From Petunia secreta (taxonomy: Eukaryota > Streptophyta > Magnoliopsida > Solanales > Solanaceae), in assembly GCA_029990175.1 (NCBI GenBank), contig JARKIP010000003.1, forward strand, positions 3,782,001-3,846,000: a DNA stretch of 64,000 bases, written 5' to 3'. Shown here piece after piece: positions 46,826-55,508 of this stretch. Below the pieces are notes generated by a model, which made no database searches, was not told the DNA's origin, and saw only the letters and a list, made by a program, of their open reading frames with translations. Position 1 is the first letter of the stretch, and each line of letters opens with the position of its first letter. The position numbers and the translations under genes were made by a program.

Positions 46826-48780
46826 TGATTTGCAAAAATATGACACGGAAAGCAATGGTTTATCTTTTTGCTCGTACTAACAGCTGGTTTGTAAAAATGC
46901 TCCCGTTAAGATCTAATAAAAAAAATCTGGGGCCAAGACTTGCCTTTATATTTTTTCACTTTTCAACACTTATCCCTTCAAGTATTGGCAATAGACAATA
47001 CTTGCCGCACTTGGCCGTAAGTCTTGGCAAAAAGGCAAGACTGGCCTTTGACCCCTGCTCGATTTGCCAACACTTGAATGGCAAGTGTTGGCAAAAGGCA
47101 ACACTTGCCGTACTTCATCGTAAGTCTTGGCAATTGCCCCTTCCAGTCAGGGGCGGACCCACCCACATGTTACTGGTGTCATTCGACACCACTAGATCGA
47201 AATTTTTTGCTAAATATATGTAATATGTTGATGTGAAAAAGCAGTAACGTTCTTATAAATAAATAAGATGACACCACCTATACCAAAGCGTGCCACAGTA
47301 GAGTTGGTTGAGGGGTGCGATTTTGACCTGGGTGTCCAGGGATCGAAACCTAGCATCAATGCTGTTTTGAAATATTTTCTTTTTAAAGCTAATTAACTGC
47401 TGGCCCCCATTTTACTTACTCCTATAATATAATCCTACATACTTTATTAATTTATCTGTTGGGCCCCCATTTCAGTTATAATATAATCGTACATACTTTA
47501 TTAATTTATTATTCGATTCTGACACCACTCATGATTAATTTATTATTCGATTCTGACACCACTCATGAAAAATTCTGCGTGCGCCACTGTTTCCAGTATT
47601 CCCTGCATTCTCGCCATATAACTTGAAGTAGTGACAAAACAACACTTGCCCTTGAAGTTTTGGCTCCGGACTAAATAAGAGCATTTTGCTAAAACATTCC
47701 TTAGCGCGGACAATTTTTTAAAATCACTCCTTATGGAGAGCATGCGGTGAAATTTTTTGACAAATAACATGCAGATACAAAAGTTAACAAAAAGACATTA
47801 ATGGGCCTAGTCCAATCAAACTTGAACAAATCTGGACCAGTTCTGCAAATATTCACGTTAACCTGTTTCTAGAATTTGCATTAATAGTTCTTCTTTTGCA
47901 ACTCCATTTTTAGTTTTGTCCATGATTTACAAGTAATATCAAGTTGTGATTCGAATGTACATATCTGATTTTTCTTTCAGCGGCTGATCTTAAACAAAAT
48001 AATTAAAAACAAAAAATAAGTTGCTAAACTTTGTTTTGCATATAATAGCTATTTCGAACTTACACATCCAGAAATTTAACCCCATTTTGCTTATGGGCTT
48101 CAAACTGAAAGCCCATCTACTTTAATATTTGCAAATTCTTGGCCTTTACCACAAAAGCATATACATGGACAGAATATAGCAGCAAATTTCGAAGCTTAAA
48201 ATTTTTCCATTCAAGATCGATTTCAACGTGCTCAAAGCCCTAAGCACGGCACAAAATTCAAAATGCATACAGAGGGAATAAGAAAGAAATACCTAGTGGA
48301 GTAAAGTTCAAAAATTTTTATTGTATGCCCTCTATAAGGAGTGGTTTTACAAAAATATCCGCGCTAAGGAATGTTTTAGCAAAATGCTCTTATTTAGTCC
48401 GCAAGCCAAGACTTCAAGACAAAAATTTTGCAAGTCTTGGTAATTGATTATACTTGAAGGGCAAGTGCTGTTTTGCCAATACTTCAAGTTATATGGCGAG
48501 AATGCAGGGAAAACTGGAAGGGGCAAGTCCTGACAATTTCCAAGACTTACGACGCAGTGCAGCAAGTGTTGCCTATTGCCAATACTTGCCGTGCAAGTGT
48601 TGGAAAATCGAGCAGGGGTCAATGGAAAGTCTTGGCAATTGCCAAAACTTACGGCCAAGTGTGGCATTGGCAATACTTGAAGGAACAAGTGTTGAAAAGC
48701 AGAAAAATATAACGGGGAGTCTTGGCCCCGAATTTTTTTCATTAAATCTTAACGGGGGCATTTTGCAAATCATTTCTTAG
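46826..48780. mobile_element. Foldback-type element with ~470-bp inverted arms
   Basis: The arm from about 46826 to 47760 (without the MITE at 47148-47589) is the inverted copy of about 48320-48780. Shared landmarks are ATGATTTGCAAAA at the outer end, GGGGCCAAGACT, CCCCTGCTCGATTT, CTTGAAGTTATATGGCGAGA and GCGCTAAGGAATGTTTTAGC at the inner end. The arms also contain many short inverted AAGTGTTGGCAA/TTGCCAACACTT units. The 560-bp loop has no transposase. I found no clear target duplication. Confidence 0.7.
47148..47589. mobile_element. hAT-like MITE inside the foldback arm
   Basis: Ends CAGGGGCGGAC and GTGCGCCACTG are inverted, with flanks CTTCCAGT and TTTCCAGT (8 bp, 7 identical). An 8-bp duplication and CAGNGGCG ends fit hAT-derived MITEs. 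A sequence repeated as TTATTATTCGATTCTGACACC lies near the right end. No coding capacity. Confidence 0.75.
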
Positions 48781-49047
48781 CGCAGGCAAAAAGACAAACC
48801 ATATTTTTGCAAAAAGGCCAGTAAAGTTCCTAAGCTCATAAAGGTAGATCCTCAAGCTAAAGCCCAATACAAAACTCAGTAATAGAACAGCAACAGACCG
48901 TAAAATTTTTACCCACATGCTACTTTTGTCACTGGTATTTAGTTTGAAGCCACTGTTTTTATTGGTCTTACATGAGAGGCCACTTTTTGTAACTTCAATC
49001 TTTGTGGGCTGAAGTTCAAATCTTGTGGGTTGAACTTCATGCCTAAA
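48781..49047 (-). other. 3' flank of copia fragment G, non-coding
   Basis: Contains CTTCAATCTTTGTGGGCTGAAGTTC and related imperfect repeats (48965-49080). No gene. Confidence 0.4.
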
Positions 49048-50128
49048 TTATGAAGTTTCAACTTCAATCTGTAAAGGCTGAACTTTAAGGCATTTGTCAC
49101 AACTACCAATCAAGCTCAAGCAAGGCTTGAACTTGGTAAGTAGAAGAGGCTTCGTGAACATGTCAGCAGGATTGTCTCTAGTGTTGATCTTCTTAACAGA
49201 GACTTTTCTTTCGGCAAAAGTTTCTCGGATAAAGTGATACTTTATATCAATATGCTTCGTCCTCTCATGATACATCTGATCTTTAGTCAAGTGAATGACA
49301 CTTTGACTATCACATAAAATGGTAATACCACCTTGGTGTAAACTGAGTTCACCAAATAGACCCTTCAGCCACAGAGCTTCTTTGACAACCTTTGTCAGAG
49401 CCTTATATTCTGCTTCGGTGGTAGATAAAGCTACTACTTGTTGTAATGTAGCTTTCCAACTAATAGCACATCCACCAATGCAAAATACATAGCCTGTTAA
49501 TGATCTTCTTTTGTCAAGATCACCTGCATAATTCGAGTCTACAAAACCAGCCTAAGTGTTAGCATTTCTTCTGAACTCTAAACAAGCGTTTGAAGTACCT
49601 CGTAGATATCTGAGAATCCATTTCACAGCCTGCCAATGTTCTTTACCAGGATTAGCCATGTAACCACTAACAACACTGACTGCTTGTGAAATATCAGGAC
49701 GTGTGCAAACCATTGCATACATTAAACTGCCAACAACACTAGAATAAGGAACACGTGCCATATACCTCTCTTCTTCCTCTGACAGCGGTGACTGAGCAGC
49801 TGACAACTTAAAATGAGCAGCCATAGGGGTACTAATTGGTTTAGCATTTCTCATGCCAAACCTCTCCAAGACCTTCTCCAAATAATTCTTCTGGGTTAAG
49901 AATAGTTTGTTGGCTCCACGATCTCTTTTGATCATAAAGCAAAGGATTTTCTTAGCTGCTCCCAAATCCTTCATCTCAAATTTACTATTCAGCTGACTTT
50001 TCAAATTGTGAATTTCTGTTAAATCCATGGCAGCAATGAGCATGTCATCAATATATAATAACAGATAGATAAATGACCCATCATTCAATTTCTGGAAATA
50101 TACACAACTATCACATATTTTCTTACGG
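49048..50128 (-). pseudogene. Element G: copia RT/RNase H fragment
   Basis: Minus-strand remnant of the last third of a copia pol. It starts abruptly near 50128 (CDSCVYFQKLNDGSFIYLLL), has YIDD at 50044-50055 and FEMKDLGAAKKIL. A single in-frame TAG (49552-49554) separates RT from RNase H (FVDSNYAGDLDKRRSLTGYV, LSTTEAEYKAL, ILCDSQSVIHL). It ends at 49048. The upstream half of RT, integrase, gag and LTRs are absent. Confidence 0.83.
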
Positions 50129-50206
50129 CGGGTTTAATATATTAAACAAGAAGTCTTTTAACCTTTGTCCTCAATCATAAATTATGAATACATAATTGTT
50201 GAAAAC

Positions 50207-51073
50207 TGTTAGCTTGGAAAGCTTGGAGTTTTGACTGATGACTGAGGAACGGATTCAAAGGACCTGTTCCTTTGAATTACTGAAGCAGAATAGATAATTC
50301 ATGCAAAATCATTTGATTAAGATATTATTATTTATCCTAATACTGACGTGTATCTCGATAATTATGCAGGCCTAATCAGATACGAAAAGATTGCATAATC
50401 CTAAAGGATAAAGGATTTGGATTCAAGAAGGCCTAATCAGATACGAAAAGATTGCATAATCCTAAAGGATAAAGGATTTGGATTCAAGAAGGTAGAATCC
50501 AATTAGGATTCAAAGTCAAGGGAGCTTTGGAATTCTAATTCATTGGGACTTCTTGGTTGCTGGAAACTATAAAACGAGATGACTATCAGCCATAGAAGTT
50601 GTACACAAATAGAGAGAGCATCGAGCAAAAGCTGAGAAGAATTATTAGCTTATTTGTGTAATCATTAGCTACAGTAGAACTAAGTAAGAACCTGTTCCTT
50701 AGATTGAGTCTTGTAAAAGTTCAAGTCTTAGTTCAATTGTAGTAAGCAAAAATCGAGTTGTAAACTGTGTAGTTCAAGTCGTGGACTTGACACAACTTCA
50801 CTGATCGTGAGAAAGATCACTAAAGGATTAGAGTTAGTCCTAGGTTAGTAAGAGTGAGTCTTGTAACCAAGTGGGTCTTTTTACATAGTGAAGTTGAAAT
50901 CCTACTTGAGAAGTAGGTCGTGGTTTTTTGATCCCGTGTCCAGGGGTTTTTCCACGCTAAAATCTGGTGTTCAATTACTTACAGTTTTTATTCCGCACAT
51001 CGTAGAGTAAAGGAACACATTTTAAGGAACTGGTCCTTAAAACAGTAAAGTGGTGTATTCGTGGGAAATAACA
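50207..51073 (+). repeat. 5' LTR of element H
   Basis: TGTTAGCTTGG ... GGGAAATAACA. It holds a 61-bp exact tandem pair (50369-50490) and TATA box CTATAAAAC (50567-50575). The dispersed palindrome occurs at 50258, 50686 and 51024, the last overlapping the end of the transcribed repeat. Confidence 0.93.
50568..50574 (+). promoter_or_regulatory. TATA box of element H LTR
   Basis: TATAAAA, about 500 bp before the LTR end; followed by AGAGAGAGC-type leader sequence. Confidence 0.6.
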
Positions 51074-51075
51074 AT

Positions 51076-51087
51076 TGGTATCAGAGC
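51076..51087 (+). other. Primer binding site of element H
   Basis: TGGTATCAGAGC, initiator tRNA-Met type, two bases after the LTR. Confidence 0.92.
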
Positions 51088-51124
51088 GGGTTATCCTTGA
51101 AGAGGCTAACACCTTAGGATTAGA

Positions 51125-52741
51125 ATGAGTACACCACAAGAAAACTCCGAGGGTCAGTCCACTGTTAGGCCACCATTGTTCAATGATGTTGCAGGTAAGG
51201 AAATCTGGGATGCATTGCAGGTTGCTCATGAAGGAACCAATCAGGTTAAAAGATCTAGAGGTACACTTCTCTTTGCTGAATATGAAAATTTTAAAATAAG
51301 AGAAGGAGAAACAATTTCTAAAATGTACACTAGGTTTAATGCTATTGCAACTGAACTTATCTCTCTTGGAAGAATCTTAACTGTAGAAGAAAGAGTCGAA
51401 AAGATCTTGACTAGAGTACTTCCAGATTCTTGGAAAATTAAAGCATGCACTATCATTGAAAGCAAGGATTTTAGTACTCTCTCCTTAGATGAACTTATAG
51501 ATAATCTAAGAACATATGAACTGAGGAAGAAAGTCAAGAACATAGGAGAATCAGTTAAAACTGAACCTACTTTAGCTTTATCTGTTGCTAACAAATTTGT
51601 TGATGATGAGAAGGAACTGGTCCTTATAGCCAGAAATGTCCAAAGATTCCTGAATAAGAAGGGATCTAGTAGACAAGATAGATCTTCTAACATGAAACAG
51701 CGAGGAGAATGCTTCAAATGTGGAAGCATGGAGCACTACATTAGCAAATGCCCAGTCATGGAAGAAGAATGGAGAAAGAAGTATGTTGAAAAGAGATGGA
51801 AGGCTAAGGAACAGTTCCGAAAGAAGAATGGAACTCTCAAAGCAATGGTTGCAGGATGGCAAGATAGTAAGGATGAAATATTTGATGATGATCTGGATGA
51901 GGATCTTGCTCTAATGGCTCTTGAAGACTCAGACAATGAAGAAGATGCTGAGGTATTTATTTCTAAACTTAGACAAGATGTGAAAAGCATGCCTAGAGAG
52001 AGATTAGTTAAAGTATTTCATACTGTGTTAAATGAATTTAAATCTCTAAGGGATGGCAATCATCAACTGCATGATGAAATTGATAGTTTAGGAGCAGAAT
52101 ACAAAGAGGTAGCAATTAAAAATGACTCTCTAAAAAGAAAGATTAGCATGCTTGGGGAACAGGTCCTCACACTTGAATCAACTGTTCAGGAACAAGAAAA
52201 TGAAAAATCAAAAGTTAAAACAGTTGAAAATGGTAAAGGCATTGCTAATTCTCATCAGATCATTTCTGAAGAGAAATTGAAAGTGACAGTTGATGAACTG
52301 TACAAGGAAAATGAAAAGATAAGGGCTTTGGAAGAAGACTTGATCAAAACCAAAGATGAACTGGACAAAACTGTTAAATGGAATAAATCCTCTAAAGCAT
52401 TAGAATGGTTACATGAAAATCATAGGAGTAATAGGAAGGGTATTGGGTTTGTAAAATCTCAGTTATTGCCAAAATGGGGCTCAAAGAGTAAGTACCTAAC
52501 TCTTTCTGAAAATTGGTTAGGTACACATTGTGGAAACACAGGTCACTTGAAAAGAAAATGTCAATCTTTTGAAAAAGCTACACAAAGGAACAGGTCCTAC
52601 AAACCTGTCCAAAAATATGTGGCTAAGAAAAGTGTTCACACAAAGAAAGCATTGCCATTCTGGGCTAGGAGAGATTTAATTCACCCTTTTGTTAAAGGAA
52701 AGGGACCCAAACTAGTTTGGGTTCCTAAAATTAATCCCTAG
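51125..52741 (+). CDS. Element H gag (538 codons, internal deletion)
   Basis: Forms the virus-like particle shell. It starts at ATG 51125 (MSTPQENSEGQSTVRPPLFN), 37 bp after the primer site. Residue 20 jumps straight into the second part of the capsid domain (KEIWDALQVAHEGTNQVKRS), so the front of that domain, roughly 80 residues, appears to be missing without breaking the frame. Zinc knuckle CFKCGSMEHYISKC is at about residue 197. A long coiled-coil tail follows, then a second knuckle-like HCGNTGHLKRKC near residue 468. The TAG at 52739 ends the frame; protease lies in the +1 frame. Confidence 0.85.
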   Translation: MSTPQENSEGQSTVRPPLFNDVAGKEIWDALQVAHEGTNQVKRSRGTLLFAEYENFKIREGETISKMYTRFNAIATELISLGRILTVEERVEKILTRVLPDSWKIKACTIIESKDFSTLSLDELIDNLRTYELRKKVKNIGESVKTEPTLALSVANKFVDDEKELVLIARNVQRFLNKKGSSRQDRSSNMKQRGECFKCGSMEHYISKCPVMEEEWRKKYVEKRWKAKEQFRKKNGTLKAMVAGWQDSKDEIFDDDLDEDLALMALEDSDNEEDAEVFISKLRQDVKSMPRERLVKVFHTVLNEFKSLRDGNHQLHDEIDSLGAEYKEVAIKNDSLKRKISMLGEQVLTLESTVQEQENEKSKVKTVENGKGIANSHQIISEEKLKVTVDELYKENEKIRALEEDLIKTKDELDKTVKWNKSSKALEWLHENHRSNRKGIGFVKSQLLPKWGSKSKYLTLSENWLGTHCGNTGHLKRKCQSFEKATQRNRSYKPVQKYVAKKSVHTKKALPFWARRDLIHPFVKGKGPKLVWVPKINP

Positions 52742-52748
52742 TTTTCTT

Positions 52749-53099
52749 TTGCAGGCTAGAGTGAAGGAGACAAACCAAAAATGGTACATGGACAGTGGTT
52801 GCTCAAGACATATGACAGGGCATAAGGAACTGTTCCTTTCACTCTCAGCCTTCCAAGGAGGAAATGTTTCCTTCGGTAATGGTAAGAAAGGGGAAATTAT
52901 TGGAATTGGAAAGGTAGGTAGGTCTGATTCACACTGTATAGATAATGCATTTCTAATAGATGGGCTGAAGCATTGCTTATTGAGCATATCTCAATTGTGT
53001 GACAAAGGTAATAATGTTAATTTCTCATCTACTGGATGCACTGTGACTAATCAAGCTTCTGGAGAGGTTATTTTGCAGGGAAGCAGATTATGGATATGA
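52749..53099 (+). pseudogene. Element H protease, cut off by the integrase deletion
   Basis: Aspartic protease with WYMDSGCSRHMTG (catalytic D near 52791), LIDGLKHCLLSISQLCDKGN. The frame opens in the +1 frame relative to gag just past its stop and has no ATG at its head. It ends after GEVILQGSR at about 53090, where integrase should begin. A pyrimidine tract TTTTCTTTTGCAG (52742-52754) spans the gag/protease border and resembles a splice acceptor. Confidence 0.8.
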
Positions 53100-54910
53100 G
53101 AAGTGAACTGCAAGGAACTGTTCCTCAGGACAGAACTGAGAAGAGTAGCACTGAAACAGGGGGAACAAGTGTTGGTTCCACCTCACAAACTGGAAACACT
53201 ACTCTATCAGGAACTGTTCCTCAGCAGAGGACTTCTGACAATGGATTGACACCCAAGCCTTTCAAGTATCAAAGGTCACATCCTGTGGATCAAATAATCT
53301 CAGATACGACTGCTGGGGTTCAAACTAGATCAGCAGTCAAGAATCACAATTTGTGTGCCTTTAGTGCTTTCTTATCTCTTGTTGAACCTAAAAATGTGAA
53401 AGAAGCACTGAAGGATGCAGATTGGATTAATGCTATGCAGGAGGAACTGAATCAATTCCAAAGGAGTCAAGTTTGGCATCTGGAACCCAAGCCAAGGAAC
53501 AGGTCCATAATTGGAACAAAATGGGTTTTCAGAAACAAACTTGATGAGGATGGCATGGTAACAAGGAATAAGGCCAGACTAGTTGTTCAGGGATACAGTC
53601 AAGAGGAGGGCATCGACTATGATGAGACTTTTGCTCCAGTTGCAAGATTGGAAGCAATAAGACTTCTTATAGCCTTTGCTACATACATGGATTTTACTCT
53701 ACATCAAATGGATGTTAAGAGTGCATTTCTGAATGGATACTTGAAAGAAGAAGTGTATGTCAAGCAACCTCCAGGTTTTGAAAGTGAACAGTTCCCTGGA
53801 CATGTGTACAAGCTGGACAAGGCCTTGTATGGGCTCAAGCAGGCACCAAGAGCATGGTATGAAAGGCTATCAAAATTCCTACTCCAGCATGGGTACAAGA
53901 GAGGTAAAATTGATAGTACTTTGTTCTTAAAAGAAAAAGGTAAGGATCTTTTAATTGTTCAAATTTATGTAGATGACATAATTTTTGGTGCTACTTGTGA
54001 AAATTTAAGTAAAGAATTTGCAAACTTGATGGGGAGTGAATTTGAGATGAGCATGATGGGTGAACTCAACTTCTTTTTGGGTTTACAAATTAAGCAAACC
54101 TCAAATGGAACTATGATCCATCAACAAAAGTATGTTAAGGAATTACTTAAAAGATTTGATATGGACAATGCTAAGGGAATTGACACACCTATTGCTACTG
54201 CCACAAAATTGGATCTTGATGAACATGGAATATCAGTTGATCAAAAATTGTATAGGGGCATGATAGGTTCCTTACTTTATCTAACTGCTAGTAGACCTGA
54301 TATAGTGTTCAGTGTTGGCTTGTGTGCAAGGTTCCAATCAGATCCTAAGGAATCTCATTTGAAAGCTGTTAAAAGAATATTGAGGTATCTGAAAGGAACA
54401 GGTCCCTTGGGACTTTGGTATCCAAAAGGTGGTAATTTTAATCTTGTTGGATATACTGATGCTGACTATGCAGGTTTCCTTGTCGATAGAAAAAGCACCT
54501 CAGGTATGGCACATTTTCTTGGTGAGTGTTTGGTTTCTTGGGGAACCAAGAAACAAAATTCAGTGGCACTTTCCACTGCTGAGGCTGAATATGTGGCAGC
54601 TGCTTCATGTTGTTCACAGTTGTTATGGATCAAACAACAATTACAGGATTTTGGTGTTGATGTAGGAACTGTTCCTATCTATTGTGATAACACTAGTGCT
54701 ATTAATATGACAAAAAATCCAGTGCATCACAAAAGGACTAAACACATTGACATAAGACATCATTTCCTAAGAGACAATTATGAAAAAGGTTTGATCACCA
54801 TAGCATTTTGCCCAACTGAAAAACAAATAGCTGACATTTTTACAAAAGCTCTAGGTAGAGATGATTTTGAAAGAAATAGATTGGAATTAGGGATGATTAA
54901 ATTCACATAA
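53090..54910 (+). CDS. Element H reverse transcriptase and RNase H (606 codons, intact)
   Basis: An uninterrupted frame opens at ATG 53090, overlapping the protease frame by 10 bp. Residues 1-100 are the linker after the lost integrase. RT: WINAMQEELNQFQRSQVW, TKWVFRNKLDEDG, ARLVVQGYSQEEGIDY, MDVKSAFLNGYLKEEVYV, LYGLKQAPRAWY and YVDD at 53966-53977. RNase H: GYTDADYAGFLVDRKSTSG, LSTAEAEYVAAA, YCDNTSAINM and RHHFLRD. All catalytic acids are present. Frame analysis: protease is in frame 3 and RT in frame 2, so the deletion also separated them. Confidence 0.88.
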   Translation: MDMRSELQGTVPQDRTEKSSTETGGTSVGSTSQTGNTTLSGTVPQQRTSDNGLTPKPFKYQRSHPVDQIISDTTAGVQTRSAVKNHNLCAFSAFLSLVEPKNVKEALKDADWINAMQEELNQFQRSQVWHLEPKPRNRSIIGTKWVFRNKLDEDGMVTRNKARLVVQGYSQEEGIDYDETFAPVARLEAIRLLIAFATYMDFTLHQMDVKSAFLNGYLKEEVYVKQPPGFESEQFPGHVYKLDKALYGLKQAPRAWYERLSKFLLQHGYKRGKIDSTLFLKEKGKDLLIVQIYVDDIIFGATCENLSKEFANLMGSEFEMSMMGELNFFLGLQIKQTSNGTMIHQQKYVKELLKRFDMDNAKGIDTPIATATKLDLDEHGISVDQKLYRGMIGSLLYLTASRPDIVFSVGLCARFQSDPKESHLKAVKRILRYLKGTGPLGLWYPKGGNFNLVGYTDADYAGFLVDRKSTSGMAHFLGECLVSWGTKKQNSVALSTAEAEYVAAASCCSQLLWIKQQLQDFGVDVGTVPIYCDNTSAINMTKNPVHHKRTKHIDIRHHFLRDNYEKGLITIAFCPTEKQIADIFTKALGRDDFERNRLELGMIKFT

Positions 54911-55402
54911 AATCTTCAATGCTTTGCTTCATAATTGGCTAGAAAATTGCTCTTAAAATGAATTTTATTCAAGTCATTATGAATTATTCAGTCCAATCTT
55001 CATACTTAAATGTATACTCTCATGCTTCATAATTTACTTAGAGTTGCTAAAATTGAATGATGTTACCCTTATGCTCTTAGAATTTCAGATGATCAAAAAT
55101 TGCAAATTGGAAGGACACTGAATTGTGGTGTTAAAAACAGGTATGTACTCGTAATTATTCAATTAATTTAGGAGTATAAAGGCTATAGGTAACTTGTGTT
55201 TAGGATAAAATCCCACTAAGTTTCCTACCCATATCCAAACTGCAAAAGAGTCCCATCGGAGGAACAGTTCCCATTCTGAAAAGGTGTCATGCAGCCTAAC
55301 GGCTCTTTTTCTCCGGGAGACTCCCAAGAGTCCTTAGCCGTTGCATGTTGTGCTGAGGTAAGCTGATCGTCTCCTACTCTAATTGCACTACTTAATTCAC
55401 TC

Positions 55403-55410
55403 TATAAATA
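55403..55410 (+). promoter_or_regulatory. Putative internal TATA box before the third gene of element H
   Basis: TCTATAAATACTC lies about 100 bp upstream of the third-gene ATG (55509) and is followed by a pyrimidine-rich stretch CTTTTTCTCCTAC. This is the layout of a plant core promoter. An alternative is splicing, since AGGTAAGC (55356) and TTTCAG (55466-55471) could be a donor and acceptor. Confidence 0.45.
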
Positions 55411-55508
55411 CTCTTTTTCTCCTACATTATTCTTTTACCTTGTTCATCAATTGAATTAGCAAAATTTCAGAAAGAATTGTCAATTATCTTTTGATTAGAA
55501 TTGCAAAC

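Noticed and set aside
46825..47223. 132-codon plus-strand frame
   Set aside because: Lies in the foldback arm and runs into the hAT-like MITE; no protein family resemblance.
47280..47355. tRNA-like or SINE promoter (GGATCGAAACC resembles a B box)
   Set aside because: No matching A box at the right distance and no SINE tail; the surrounding element has hAT-like ends and an 8-bp duplication.
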